Assembly: GCA_902465265.1 (NCBI GenBank)
Contig: CABQMF010000003.1
Span: 1 to 64,000, forward strand
DNA from: an uncultured Collinsella sp.
GTDB lineage: Bacteria; Actinomycetota; Coriobacteriia; Coriobacteriales; Coriobacteriaceae
DNA: 64,000 nucleotides
Reading direction: 5' to 3'
A program made the translations under genes and the position numbers. Every line of letters starts with the position of its first letter. Positions within the stretch are counted from its first letter, which is position 1. The notes below the pieces were generated by a model. It saw only the letters and a list, made by a program, of their open reading frames with translations. It was not told where the DNA came from and did no database searches. Of this stretch, positions 16,767 through 25,420 are shown piece after piece.

Positions 16767-18983
16767 TCACTTGTCGGTGCCCAGCTTGTGTGGCTTGTAG
16801 GCGAGGGCATTGACGAGCGCATCGGCGGCGGACTTGACGGCTGCCGGCTGCGGATCGTTGACGTGGTCCTCGGGGTGCACGGGCAGGTCCTTCTTGACCG
16901 CATCGTGGATGAGATTGAGGTACTCGGCCACGCCGGTGGCCGACAGGTGCGTGCCGTCGCCGTCAAACAGGTCGTTGCGGTTGGCGCTGTACCCGTACCA
17001 GTCGATAACGCGTACATTCTTGTAGCGCGTTGCGGCGTTGGCGATGGCCTGGTTCGTGGACCCGACCCACGGCTGCGGGCTACGCGTGTTTACAAACACG
17101 ACAATGCGCTGCTCGCCGGCGTCGGCCATGATCGCGTCGACCTGGGCGTCCGTTACCAACCCGTTGGTGCCCAGGGCAAAGACCACGATCTTGCCGGCAA
17201 GGTTCTGTTGGAGATAGCCCTCAAATGTCGCGCGGCCCGCATCAAACTGGCGGCCCTTTTCGGCATCGATATGGCTGTGCGGGAACACGCCGTCAAAGGA
17301 ATCAACGGCGCGTAGCGACACGGAGTCACCGATCATCAACAGGTCGTAGGAGCCATCGGGGAAGCCGTCGTTGTCCTTGTCGGTGTCGTCGGCCGCCTGC
17401 TGGTCGGTGGGCGCGGTGTTTTTGGCTTCCTTGTTCAGAACTTCGGCACCCTCGCCGCTCAGCGCAGACGTCTCGGGCACAAAGATCAGGCCGCCCAGCG
17501 CAACGACCAACACGACAGCGCAGGCTGCGCAGACAGGGACGTGCGCGCGTGTCCAGTTGGTGGGCGTGGTGGTGCCATCGCGGAATTCGGCGACGGTGCG
17601 GCCGAAGGCGCCCTTCCTAAACGGCGTTTCGATAAAGCGATAGGAGCACTCGGCTACGGCGACCACCAGCAGCACCTGCAAAATGTACTGCCACCACGGC
17701 GTATCGTTGATGTTAGCGACCGGGTTCATGAGCAACAGCAGCGGATAGTGCCACAGGTAGATGCTGTACGAGCGCTTGCCAACCCACACGAGCGGCTCGG
17801 CGGACAGCACGCGGGCAACCATTCCCTGGGGCTGCACGCAGGCCGCGATGACCATGAGCGTGAGGATGGAGCATAACAGCGTGCCGCCGCGATACTGGAA
17901 CGCGGTGTAGCCGTTGGTGAGCGCGACCATGGCGGCAAGGCCAACCAGGCCCACGACGCCCAACACATCGATGGATGCGGGCGAGGACCAAAAGCGCACG
18001 AGGGCGCTCGGCTGTGCCGGGGCGGTCTTGGCTGATTCGACGGCCTTCTTGCCAGGCTTGTCCTCGGCGCTCTTGCCGCGCTTGGCGGCGCCAGCTAGGC
18101 GATTGAGTCCCAAACGATGTGCGAGACGCACCGGCGCCAGGTCGCGATCGGGGATAAAGGCCATCCAGGCACCCAGCAGCAGCGAGAACACGCGGGTGTC
18201 GGTGCCGTAGTACACGCGGCTGGGGTCGGCGGCAGGGTTGTAAAGCACCATCATGGCGAGGGCAGATACCGCGGCAAGGCCCAGAACCACGCGGCGCGTG
18301 TTGGGCTTGCTCACATGCATGGATACCATGGCAAACAGCAGTGGCGGCCAAATCAGGTAGAACTGTTCCTCGATGGCAAGTGACCAAAAGTGCGTGAGCG
18401 GCGAGGGGTCGCCCAGAGCATTGAAGTACGAGACGTTTTGGGCAATCTGCCACCAGTTGTTGAAGAACAGCAGCGACGGCAGGATGTCGGGGCGCATCTT
18501 GGTGAGCATCACGTGGTTAAAGATGGTGCACAGCGCGCAGGTCACGAACACTACCGTTACCACGGCGGGGACCAGGCGACGGATGCGGCGAATCCAGAAG
18601 CTCTTAAGGTCGATGCGGCCGGTCTTAGCGACTTCGTTGAGCAGCAGGCGCGTGATCAGATAGCCCGAAAGCACAAAGAAGATCGTGACGCCGAGCAGGC
18701 CGCCCTGGGCCCACGTGAGGTTGAGGTGATAGAGCACCACCGCGACGACGGCGAGCGTACGCAGGCCGTCGAGCGCAGGAATGTAGCGGGACTTGGGGCG
18801 AGCGGGTGCCTGTTCTTTTGCGGCGCTGTTGGTGCGGGCGTCCTTGTTGGTGGGCGTTCGATGCGGGACCGGGCCGCGTCGTGGCTCGCCGGTGCGGCGG
18901 TCGGCGCGCGGGCGTTCGTGCGGCGCCTGGTTATCGGGCGCGCGGCGCGGGCCGCGTGGGCTCGATTGCGGGAATTGTTCCAT
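16767..18983 (-). CDS. OatA-like acyltransferase-3 with SGNH domain
   Basis: 738 residues. A Pro/Arg-rich cytoplasmic N-terminus (1-65) precedes an acyltransferase-3 membrane domain of about ten to eleven segments (about 66-490) opening with YIPALDGLRTLAVVAVVLYH, whose Arg and His are family-conserved; FFVLSGYLIT and HFWSLAIEEQFYLIWP follow. The extracellular SGNH/GDSL hydrolase-like domain (about 545-735) has GDSVSLRAV, ALGTNG and DGTHLS, giving Ser, Asn and Asp-x2-His catalytic elements. This architecture matches OatA peptidoglycan O-acetyltransferases (lysozyme resistance) and related O-acyltransferases of surface glycans. It is divergent from rbsK and stands alone. Confidence 0.88.
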   Translation of the reverse strand: MEQFPQSSPRGPRRAPDNQAPHERPRADRRTGEPRRGPVPHRTPTNKDARTNSAAKEQAPARPKSRYIPALDGLRTLAVVAVVLYHLNLTWAQGGLLGVTIFFVLSGYLITRLLLNEVAKTGRIDLKSFWIRRIRRLVPAVVTVVFVTCALCTIFNHVMLTKMRPDILPSLLFFNNWWQIAQNVSYFNALGDPSPLTHFWSLAIEEQFYLIWPPLLFAMVSMHVSKPNTRRVVLGLAAVSALAMMVLYNPAADPSRVYYGTDTRVFSLLLGAWMAFIPDRDLAPVRLAHRLGLNRLAGAAKRGKSAEDKPGKKAVESAKTAPAQPSALVRFWSSPASIDVLGVVGLVGLAAMVALTNGYTAFQYRGGTLLCSILTLMVIAACVQPQGMVARVLSAEPLVWVGKRSYSIYLWHYPLLLLMNPVANINDTPWWQYILQVLLVVAVAECSYRFIETPFRKGAFGRTVAEFRDGTTTPTNWTRAHVPVCAACAVVLVVALGGLIFVPETSALSGEGAEVLNKEAKNTAPTDQQAADDTDKDNDGFPDGSYDLLMIGDSVSLRAVDSFDGVFPHSHIDAEKGRQFDAGRATFEGYLQQNLAGKIVVFALGTNGLVTDAQVDAIMADAGEQRIVVFVNTRSPQPWVGSTNQAIANAATRYKNVRVIDWYGYSANRNDLFDGDGTHLSATGVAEYLNLIHDAVKKDLPVHPEDHVNDPQPAAVKSAADALVNALAYKPHKLGTDK

Positions 18984-19076
18984 AAAACATCATCCAATGA
19001 CGAGAATAATCAGCACATATTCATTGTAGCTGCCTGCTCCTGTGAATGCTTGCTGCTGGCGCAACCTCAAGGGCGC

Positions 19077-19106
19077 GTTCACATCAAAGTGAACTAAAGT
19101 TATAGA
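19077..19106 (+). promoter_or_regulatory. rbsK promoter with overlapping operator palindrome
   Basis: TTCACA (19078-19083), 17 bases, TATAGA (19101-19106) make a fair sigma-70 promoter. GTTCAC-N6-GTGAAC (19077-19094) is a perfect inverted repeat lying over the -35 and spacer, the usual place for a repressor site, for example a LacI- or GntR-type ribose or nucleoside regulator not encoded here. Confidence 0.55.
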
Positions 19107-19169
19107 GGTGCGAAGGCGCGCAATCGACGGTCGACGGTGGGTGCAAGGCCCGCAGACGAGGAGGTTTCC

Positions 19170-20165
19170 ATGGCAGACAACGGCATCGTTGCGGTGTTCG
19201 GCAGCATGAACATGGACCTTTCGGTGGCGTGCGAGCGCATGCCGCGCGCGGGCGAGACCGTCGGCGGCAGCGGTTTTATCACCAACGCCGGTGGCAAGGG
19301 CGCTAACCAGGCCGTCGCCGCCGCGCGCATGGGTGCGCGCACGTGCATGATTGGCGCGGTCGGGCGCGATGCGTTTGGCGATGCGCTCGTGGCGGGGCTT
19401 CAGGATGCCGGCGTGGACGTTGAGTTCGTGGCGCTTCGCGATGACGTGGAGACGGGAACGGCGACCATCATTCGCTGCGAGGGCGACAACCGCATCGTGC
19501 TGTCACCGGGCGCCAACCACGCGCTTACGGGTGAGGATGTGGCCTGCGCGCTGGGGCGTCTGGTGGCCGATGGGCTCGACGGAGACGCCAGCGATATTGC
19601 CCCGGCTGTCGGAAGCGTCTTTATCGCCCAAGGCGAATGTGACCTTGTGGCGACGGCCGAGGCGCTTGTATGCGCTCACGAGCTGGGGTTCTATACGGTC
19701 TTTAATCCAGCGCCTGCTTGCGAGTTGCCTGCGGAGGCCTGGCCTGCGGTCGACTTGGTCTGCCCCAACGAGACTGAGTGCCAGGTGCTGACGGGCATCT
19801 TGCCCGCGGATGATGAGAGCTGCGCTACCGCGCTCAACGCCCTGCTTGCTAAGGGCGCCGGCGCCGCGGTCATCACGTTGGGCGGCGCCGGGTCGGTTAC
19901 GCTCGGCGATGACGGCGAGCTGCTGCGCATGCCGGCGCTTTCAAGCACGGTAGTCGATACCACGGCCGCCGGCGATACGTTTATCGGTGCGCTTGCCGCG
20001 GCTCGTCTGGAGGGCTTGCCGCTCTTTGAGTGCATGGCGGCGGGTGCACGCGCCTCGGCGGTGACGGTGTCGCGCTTGGGCGCGCAACAGTCGATTCCCA
20101 CGCGCGCCGAAGTTGAGCGCGTGTTTGATTTAGACGATTTAGTACAAGACGGAGAAGCGGAGTAG
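19170..20165 (+). CDS. rbsK: Ribokinase
   Basis: 331 residues of the PfkB sugar-kinase fold; phosphorylates ribose to ribose-5-phosphate. Signature 1 GGKGANQAVAAARMG is near 36-50, and the anion-hole/catalytic signature DTTAAGDTF near 262-270 contains the catalytic Asp. The early GSMNMDLSV and VLSPGANHAL are ribokinase-like. Start is the ATG preceded by GAGGAGG; an upstream in-frame GTG at 19137 is unlikely. The nucleoside hydrolase gene begins 4 bases after the stop, so the pair converts nucleosides to free base and ribose-5-phosphate. Confidence 0.92.
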   Translation: MADNGIVAVFGSMNMDLSVACERMPRAGETVGGSGFITNAGGKGANQAVAAARMGARTCMIGAVGRDAFGDALVAGLQDAGVDVEFVALRDDVETGTATIIRCEGDNRIVLSPGANHALTGEDVACALGRLVADGLDGDASDIAPAVGSVFIAQGECDLVATAEALVCAHELGFYTVFNPAPACELPAEAWPAVDLVCPNETECQVLTGILPADDESCATALNALLAKGAGAAVITLGGAGSVTLGDDGELLRMPALSSTVVDTTAAGDTFIGALAAARLEGLPLFECMAAGARASAVTVSRLGAQQSIPTRAEVERVFDLDDLVQDGEAE

Positions 20166-20169
20166 AACA

Positions 20170-21144
20170 ATGGCAATCAAGAAGCTGATCCTTGATCTGG
20201 ATATGGGTGTGGACGATGCGATGGCGCTGGCCTATGCCATCGCGAGCCCCGAGGTGGAGCTCGTGGGCATCACCACGTGCTTTGGCAACGTGCGCGTCGA
20301 GCAATCGGCGCACAACTGCCTGGCGGTGCTCGATCTGCTGGGTCGCCCCGAGGTTCCGGTGTACCTGGGCGCCGATCGTCCCATTAAGGCGACTGAGCCC
20401 TATACACCGCCGGCGTCCACCACGCTCATCCACGGCAAGAACGGCATTGGCGGGGCGAGCGTGCCCGCGTCGCCGTACGAGCCGGTGGGGGCGACGTCGG
20501 CCGACGGTAACGCGGCGGTCGATTATCTGATTGATGCCGCGCGCACCTATGGTCCCGATTTGATCTACGTGGCGACCGGTCCGCTCTCCAACCTGGCACT
20601 TGCCTTGGAGCGCGATGCGGCGGCGATGATGTCTATCGGCCGCGTGGTCGTGATGGGCGGTGCGCTTACCGTGCCCGGAAACGTGAGCGCGGGCGCCGAG
20701 GCCAACATGGCAAGCGATCCCGAGGCGGCCGATGCTGTGCTGCGCTCGGGCCGCAAGCTCACCATGGTGGGTCTGGACGTGACGCATCGCGTGGTGCTCA
20801 CGCGCCGCGACATTGCCGGCTGGACGGGCTCGGGCACCATGGCCGGTTGCGCGTTCGCGAGCATGGTCGAGCACTACATTGGCTCGTACGAGATGAACGC
20901 ACCTTACCTGGGTGGCTGTGCACTGCACGATCCTCTGGCCGTTGCCGTGGCGATCGACCCCACGCTCGTGGGCGCGCTCGGCTGTAACCTGCGCGTCGAC
21001 CTGCTCGGCGAGTATCGCGGCCGCACCATCTGCGATGAGCGCCGCCTATTCGATCCGGACAAGAGCGCGCTTGTGGCACTGACCGTGGATGCCCCGCGCT
21101 TCCTGTCCGAGTTCAAGACGCGCATGGCTCATGTCCTTGGCTAA
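20170..21144 (+). CDS. Nucleoside hydrolase (IunH/RihC family)
   Basis: 324 residues; hydrolyses ribonucleosides to base and ribose using a Ca2+-bound water. The N-terminal Asp cluster DLDMGVDDAMAL (9-20) matches the family DTDPGIDDA, with Asp10, Asp14 and Asp15 present but TDPG altered to LDMG. VMGGAL in the central part and HDP (ALHDPLAV) in the C-terminal part complete the active site. Cotranscribed with rbsK, which would trap the released ribose. Purine or pyrimidine preference cannot be read from sequence. Confidence 0.9.
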   Translation: MAIKKLILDLDMGVDDAMALAYAIASPEVELVGITTCFGNVRVEQSAHNCLAVLDLLGRPEVPVYLGADRPIKATEPYTPPASTTLIHGKNGIGGASVPASPYEPVGATSADGNAAVDYLIDAARTYGPDLIYVATGPLSNLALALERDAAAMMSIGRVVVMGGALTVPGNVSAGAEANMASDPEAADAVLRSGRKLTMVGLDVTHRVVLTRRDIAGWTGSGTMAGCAFASMVEHYIGSYEMNAPYLGGCALHDPLAVAVAIDPTLVGALGCNLRVDLLGEYRGRTICDERRLFDPDKSALVALTVDAPRFLSEFKTRMAHVLG

Positions 21145-21153
21145 GTTGTCTTT

Positions 21154-21224
21154 TTGGGACGGGGCTTTTTTGACTGGTATGATTGGTGCGACCATTCGAA
21201 CCAGCTAAAAGAGCCCCGTCCCAA
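21154..21224. terminator. Long inverted repeat between nucleoside hydrolase gene and luxS
   Basis: TTGGGACGGGGCT (21154-21166) and AGCCCCGTCCCAA (21212-21224) are perfectly complementary, with a smaller nested stem (CTGGT/ACCAG) in the loop. A T run follows the left arm and an A run precedes the right arm. It may terminate the rbsK operon, or act in the luxS leader, which starts 24 bases later. Confidence 0.5.
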
Positions 21225-21247
21225 TTTGACTATCGAGAGGATCTGCC

Positions 21248-21736
21248 ATGGAGCGCATCGCGAGTTTTTCCGTTGACCATCTGCTACTTGAGCCCGGCGT
21301 GTATGTGAGCCGCATCGACCGCGATCCGGCGACCGGCGCCGCCGTCACCACCTTTGACCTGCGTCTGACCACGCCCAACAAGGAGCCGGTCATGAACACC
21401 GCCGAGTGTCACACCATTGAGCACCTGGGCGCGACGTTCCTTCGCAATCATGCCGAGTGGTCGAGCCGCATTGTCTACTTTGGCCCCATGGGCTGCCGCA
21501 CGGGCTTTTACCTCGTCGTATTTGGCGAGGTGACGAGCGAGGAGATCCTGCCACTCGTGCGTGAGCTGTTCGAGTTCGTCGCCGACTTTGAGGGCGATGT
21601 CCCCGGTGCCGCTCCCGCGGAGTGCGGCAACTACCTGGACCAGAACCTTCCCATGGCTAACTGGCTCGCGCGCCGTTACCTCGACCGCGACCTGGCCGAT
21701 ATCGACGAGAAGCACCTGCACTATCAGCAGGCGTAA
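21248..21736 (+). CDS. luxS: S-ribosylhomocysteine lyase (AI-2 synthesis)
   Basis: 162 residues. Cleaves S-ribosylhomocysteine to homocysteine and the AI-2 precursor DPD. The metal and catalytic motif HTIEH (55-59), the PMGCRTG loop with catalytic Cys83, and ECGNY with metal ligand Cys126 are all present; length is normal. ATG preceded by GAGAGG. It follows the ribokinase/nucleoside hydrolase pair, which fits the activated methyl cycle and ribose recycling, but the inverted repeat between them suggests separate transcription. Its own terminator is at 21769. Confidence 0.96.
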   Translation: MERIASFSVDHLLLEPGVYVSRIDRDPATGAAVTTFDLRLTTPNKEPVMNTAECHTIEHLGATFLRNHAEWSSRIVYFGPMGCRTGFYLVVFGEVTSEEILPLVRELFEFVADFEGDVPGAAPAECGNYLDQNLPMANWLARRYLDRDLADIDEKHLHYQQA

Positions 21737-21768
21737 AGGCCCCTCGTAGGAATAGCGTTTGTACTAGA

Positions 21769-21799
21769 AGCGCTCCCACCCGTTTCGGAGCGCTTTTTT
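21769..21799 (+). terminator. luxS terminator
   Basis: AGCGCTCC (21769-21776) pairs with GGAGCGCT (21787-21794), followed by TTTTT. Confidence 0.85.
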
Positions 21800-21817
21800 A
21801 TACCGAGTGCTCAAAAC

Positions 21818-21833
21818 AGAACAAGATTGTTCT
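21818..21833 (+). promoter_or_regulatory. Operator-like palindrome before the DUF4867 gene
   Basis: AGAACAA-GA-TTGTTCT is a perfect 7+7 palindrome 38 bases before the start codon. Further GAAC/GTTC halves follow in the leader (AATGTTCA, ACGAACAGG, GCGAACATG), suggesting several sites for one regulator. TAGAAT inside this stretch could be a -10. Confidence 0.45.
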
Positions 21834-21871
21834 AGAATGTTCATACTGCACACAAACGAACAGGAGCGAAC

Positions 21872-22516
21872 ATGCATATCTACTCTGTCTCTGATCCCGA
21901 GTTCAAGTCCTATGGCAACGTTTGGGATAACGTTCCGTCCGAGCTCACGTCCCCCGTGCTCGAGGCGCTCTCTGCCACGCCCATCCCCGAGGGCAGCAAA
22001 TACGTGGCGAGCGCGCCGGAGCTCGAGGGCGTCAAGGATGCCGATAAATTGGGCTTTCTCATGTTTGGCGGTCGTCCCTTCCAGCTGGGCTGGTGCAACG
22101 GCCACAACACGCGTCTCAACTGCCTGGAGTACCACCGCGCGAGCGAGTTCAACCTGGGCGCCCGCGACTTTATCCTGCTTGTGGCGCATCGCTGGGAGAT
22201 CGAGGACGGCAAGCTCGACACCGCGTGCGTCAAGGCGTTCCGCGTGCCGGCCGGCACGCTTGTTGAGGTTTTCAACACCACGCTCCACTACACGCCCTGC
22301 ATGGTCGACGACGGTGGCTTCCAGGTGATGGTGGCGCTGCCCGCTGGCACCAATGGTCCGCGCCCCGAGGCTGCAGCCGACATGCCTGCCGCCGGTGACA
22401 GCTACTGCTACTGGAAGGCCGACAAGTGGGTTCTCTGCCATGCTGACAGCCCCAAGGCTGCCGAGGGCGGCTACGTAGGCCTCATCGGAAAGAACCTCGA
22501 CATCGCCTGCGACTAG
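21872..22516 (+). CDS. DUF4867 family protein
   Basis: 214 residues, cytoplasmic, without membrane segments. The sequence fits the DUF4867 family: opening IYSVSDPEFKSYG, central GGRPFQLGWCNGHNTRLNCLEYHRASEFN, then VPAGTLVEVFNTTLHYTPC and VMVALPAGTN. The beta-rich centre with conserved Glu and His suggests a cupin-like fold. Members usually sit beside sugar-metabolism genes, and an isomerase or lyase role is plausible but unproven. Here it follows luxS under its own palindromic operator. Ribosome site CAGGAG precedes the ATG. Confidence 0.7.
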   Translation: MHIYSVSDPEFKSYGNVWDNVPSELTSPVLEALSATPIPEGSKYVASAPELEGVKDADKLGFLMFGGRPFQLGWCNGHNTRLNCLEYHRASEFNLGARDFILLVAHRWEIEDGKLDTACVKAFRVPAGTLVEVFNTTLHYTPCMVDDGGFQVMVALPAGTNGPRPEAAADMPAAGDSYCYWKADKWVLCHADSPKAAEGGYVGLIGKNLDIACD

Positions 22517-22525
22517 CATCTTCTG

Positions 22526-22664
22526 TCTCAATCTGTAACATCTAGCGGGCTAAATCGTCTCTACCTGTTACAGATTTAGACAAACTGTAGAAGCTGACCG
22601 AAAATCTCGATCTGTAACACCAAGCCCGGTTTTGGCTGCCTACCTGTTACAGATCGAGACAAGC
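22526..22664. repeat. Two tandem palindromes built on ATCTGTAACA
   Basis: Two adjacent units of about 56 bases each carry ATCTGTAACA on the left and its complement TGTTACAGAT on the right (first unit about 22532-22577, second about 22608-22656), with diverged loops. Outer arms CTCGATCTG/CAGATCGAG extend the second. They could be protein-binding sites or hairpins in RNA. The 22517-22855 gap holds these, the next repeat, and no gene. Confidence 0.6.
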
Positions 22665-22665
22665 C

Positions 22666-22714
22666 GCCCCCAACCACCACAAAGGTGCCTGTCCCCTTTG
22701 TGGTGGTTGGGGGC
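22666..22714. repeat. Dispersed CCACCACAAAGG palindrome, copy 1
   Basis: GCCCCCAACCACCACAAAGG (22666-22685) pairs perfectly with 22695-22714 around a nine-base loop. The core CACAAAGG/CCTTTGTG with the nearby GTGCCTGTCCCC recurs at 34900-34936 and 37829-37855, always between genes. Confidence 0.7.
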
Positions 22715-22855
22715 GGGTATCAAAAAGTGTCAGACGGGTCGGCTGCCGGGCACCCGCGCGCGAAAAGAAGTGTCGGCCTGCGTCATTGCCGTTGAGCGAC
22801 GCGTTGTTTGTAGGGATACTAAGCCTATGACAACAGCGTGCGAAAGGATTGATGC

Positions 22856-24286
22856 ATGGCTTTCCGTAATGACTTCCTGTGGGGCGGCGCGACGGCTGCC
22901 AACCAGTGCGAGGGTGCCTACGACGTGGATGGCCGCGGCCTTGCCAACGTGGACGTGGCTCCGCATGGCCCCGAGCGCTATGCGGTGGTCTCCGGCCAGC
23001 GTAAAATGCTCGACTTCGAGGACGGCTATTACTATCCCGCGCAGACCGGCATCGATTTCTATCACCACTACAAAGAGGACATCGCTCTCTTTGCCGAGAT
23101 GGGCTTTAAGACCTTCCGTATGAGTCTGGCGTGGACCCGCATCTTCCCCAACGGCGACGAGACCGAGCCCAACGAGGCTGGTCTGGCCTTCTACGAGGAT
23201 GTATTCCGCGAGTGCCAAAAGCACGGCATCGAGCCGCTCGTGACCATCACGCACTTCGACTGCCCGATTCACCTCATCAAGGAGTACGGGGGCTGGCGCA
23301 ACCGCAAGCTCATCGACTTCTACAAGAACCTCGCGACCACGATCTTCACCCGCTACAAGGGCCTGGTGAAGTACTGGCTTACCTTCAACGAGATTAATAT
23401 GATTCTGCACCTGCCGTTTATGGGTGCCGGTCTGGTCTTTGAAGAAGGCGAGAACAAGGAGGCCGTCGAGTACCTGGCCGCCCACAACGAGCTCGTTGCC
23501 AGCGCTTGGGCAACCAAGATTGCTCACGAGATCGATCCCGAGATCAAGATCGGCTGTATGCTTGCCGCAGGTAGCTACTACCCCTACAGCTGCCGTCCGG
23601 GCGATGTGCGTCAGGCGCAGCTCGACAACCAGGACAACTACTTCTTCGTTGACGTCCAGAGCCGCGGCTACTACCCGGCCTATGCCGTCAAGAAGCTCGA
23701 GCGCCTGGGTATCGACGTTGGCATGACCGACGAGGACCGCGAGATCCTGGCTGCCAACACCGTCGACTTCATCAGCTTTAGCTACTACAGCACCCGCTGC
23801 TCTGCCGGTGCCGACAACCCCGATGTCGAGCGCACCCAGGGCAACGCCTTCGCCGGCGCCAAGAACCCCTACCTGCAGGAGAGCCAGTGGGGCTGGGCCA
23901 TCGATCCGCTGGGCTTCCGCATTACGCTCAACGACCTGTACGACCGCTATCAGAAGCCGCTGTTTGTAGTCGAGAACGGTCTGGGCGCCAAGGATGTTGT
24001 CGAGGAGGACGGCTCCATCAACGACGACTACCGTATCGACTTCCTGCGCCAGCACATCCAGACCATGCGTGACGCGGTGACCGAGGACGGCGTTGACCTG
24101 CTGGGCTACACCACCTGGGGCCCGATCGACCTGGTGTCTGCCGGCACGGGCGAGATGTCCAAGCGTTACGGCTTTATTTACGTCGACCGCGACGATGCGG
24201 GTAACGGCACCCTCAAGCGTTCCAAAAAGAAGAGCTTTGACTGGTACAAGAAGGTTATCGCCACCAACGGCGAAGATTTGGCCTAA
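22856..24286 (+). CDS. Glycoside hydrolase family 1, 6-phospho-beta-glucosidase (BglA/AscB-like)
   Basis: 476 residues. Acid/base Glu179 in TFNEI, nucleophile Glu373 in VVENGLG, and the phospho-sugar loop S-x(n)-MSKRYGFIYVD near the C-terminus identify a cytoplasmic phospho-beta-glucosidase. It is a clear paralogue of 3206-4720 (same IDFYHHYKEDIALFAEMGFK block and same VVEEDGSINDDYRID after the nucleophile), but without PTS neighbours, so its substrate must come through a transporter encoded elsewhere. Monocistronic: repeats upstream, hairpins downstream. An AGGATTG ribosome site precedes the ATG at 22856. Confidence 0.93.
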   Translation: MAFRNDFLWGGATAANQCEGAYDVDGRGLANVDVAPHGPERYAVVSGQRKMLDFEDGYYYPAQTGIDFYHHYKEDIALFAEMGFKTFRMSLAWTRIFPNGDETEPNEAGLAFYEDVFRECQKHGIEPLVTITHFDCPIHLIKEYGGWRNRKLIDFYKNLATTIFTRYKGLVKYWLTFNEINMILHLPFMGAGLVFEEGENKEAVEYLAAHNELVASAWATKIAHEIDPEIKIGCMLAAGSYYPYSCRPGDVRQAQLDNQDNYFFVDVQSRGYYPAYAVKKLERLGIDVGMTDEDREILAANTVDFISFSYYSTRCSAGADNPDVERTQGNAFAGAKNPYLQESQWGWAIDPLGFRITLNDLYDRYQKPLFVVENGLGAKDVVEEDGSINDDYRIDFLRQHIQTMRDAVTEDGVDLLGYTTWGPIDLVSAGTGEMSKRYGFIYVDRDDAGNGTLKRSKKKSFDWYKKVIATNGEDLA

Positions 24287-24388
24287 GGGCACTGAGGCAC
24301 TCAACCTTGGGGCTCCAACCCTCCTTGCGTACCTAAGTACGCTTCGTCGGGCTTGTCGCTCCCAATCTTGAGCGCCTCAGGCCCTTAG
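24283..24388. repeat. 106-bp imperfect long hairpin starting in the GH1 stop codon
   Basis: 24283-24311 is complementary with a few mismatches to 24361-24388 (CTAAGGGCACTGAGGC versus GCCTCAGGCCCTTAG). A small inner hairpin GCGTAC-ctaa-GTACGC sits at 24327-24342. It may act as a transcript-end structure or be a mobile-type palindrome. Confidence 0.5.
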
Positions 24389-24447
24389 GGGGTAGTCCTG
24401 ACCGCGGCTTTTCGCAAATCCAGCCACGATATTCTCCTAACCAAGAT

Positions 24448-24476
24448 GCCCGGCGAGCAGCTCATGCTCGCCGGGC
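24448..24476. terminator. GC-rich hairpin GCCCGGCGAGCA
   Basis: GCCCGGCGAGCA (24448-24459) pairs with TGCTCGCCGGGC (24465-24476), then GCTTTGTT. Almost the same hairpin recurs at 33130-33168. Confidence 0.65.
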
Positions 24477-24482
24477 GCTTTG

Positions 24483-24542
24483 TTGACTAGTCGTTTAAGA
24501 ACGTCCCCAACGACTATAAGAACGTCCCCAACGACTAGTCAA
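24483..24542. repeat. Dispersed GTCGTTTAAGAACGTCCCC repeat, copy 2, inside a palindrome
   Basis: The 32-bp repeat copy is 24484-24515. A truncated second unit (AAGAACGTCCCCAACGACT) follows directly, and the ends TTGACTAGTCGTT (24483-24495) and AACGACTAGTCAA (24530-24542) are exact inverted repeats. Confidence 0.65.
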
Positions 24543-24658
24543 AAATGGGCCATGTGTCCCAGTTGTGGAGACTCCTTGAGCCGTCTGGGTATCGTGAAAG
24601 ATCGCGCACTCCCCCATCATCAAAAGTGACACACGCTACCTGTTGATGGGAGGCAGCC

Positions 24659-25396
24659 ATGGGCTTCTTTGACAAGATGTTCGAGAAGAAAGAGTGCGCG
24701 ATTTGCGGTACCGAGCTGGGACTTTTGGGAAAGACCAAGATCAACGAAGGCTACCTGTGCAAAGAGTGCGCCGGCAAGCTCTCCCCCTACTTTCACGGCT
24801 ATCGCTCCAGCACCGCGGACGATATCCGCGAGCAACTCGCCTACCGCGAGGCCAACGCCGAGCGCCTGGCCTCGTTCAACCCCACGCGCACGCTCTCGGC
24901 CGGGCGCACCAATATTATGCTCGATGAGGACGCGGGCCTGCTGATCATCACTTCGCAGAGCCGCTGGCGCGACGCCAATCCCGACATCATCGAGTTCTCA
25001 CAGGTACTCGGCTGCGATATGGATATCGACGAGCATCGCACCGAGATCTATCGCGAGACCAAGGACGGCGGGCGCGAGAGCTATAACCCGCCGCGCTACG
25101 ACTTGGATTACGACTTTAACCTGACCATCCACGTCAACACGCCGTACTTTACCGAGATCAACCTGCGCGTGAACGACTCCACCATCGATCAGCGCGGCTC
25201 CATCGAATACCGCGAGGCCAAGCGCCAGGCAACCGAGGTCCGCGACGCGCTGGTGCAGCTGCGTCAGGAAACGCGCGACAGTGTCGTGGCCGCCAAGGCC
25301 CCCAAGACCGCGGTCACCTGCCCCTTCTGCGGTGCAACCACCATTCCCGATGCCAGCGGGCGCTGCGAATACTGCGGCGGCGCCATCGGCGCATAG
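24659..25396 (+). CDS. DUF4428 zinc-ribbon protein
   Basis: 245 residues, cytoplasmic. An N-terminal DUF4428-type treble zinc finger (CAICGTELGLLGKTKI, then CKEC near 34-37) is followed by a middle beta-rich domain of the kind linked to DUF4428, with long polar stretches (about 80-190), a short helix, and a C-terminal zinc ribbon (CPFCG...CEYCGG). First of three genes (24659-28033) that each carry zinc ribbons and are separated by 24 and 48 bases, an apparent operon. Function unknown; membrane-stress association is inferred from the neighbours. Confidence 0.75.
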   Translation: MGFFDKMFEKKECAICGTELGLLGKTKINEGYLCKECAGKLSPYFHGYRSSTADDIREQLAYREANAERLASFNPTRTLSAGRTNIMLDEDAGLLIITSQSRWRDANPDIIEFSQVLGCDMDIDEHRTEIYRETKDGGRESYNPPRYDLDYDFNLTIHVNTPYFTEINLRVNDSTIDQRGSIEYREAKRQATEVRDALVQLRQETRDSVVAAKAPKTAVTCPFCGATTIPDASGRCEYCGGAIGA

Positions 25397-25420
25397 TCTC
25401 CGGCACGGAAAGGACCGATC

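Noticed and set aside
22526..22664. CRISPR array
   Set aside because: Only two palindromic units with no equal-length spacers and no cas genes nearby.
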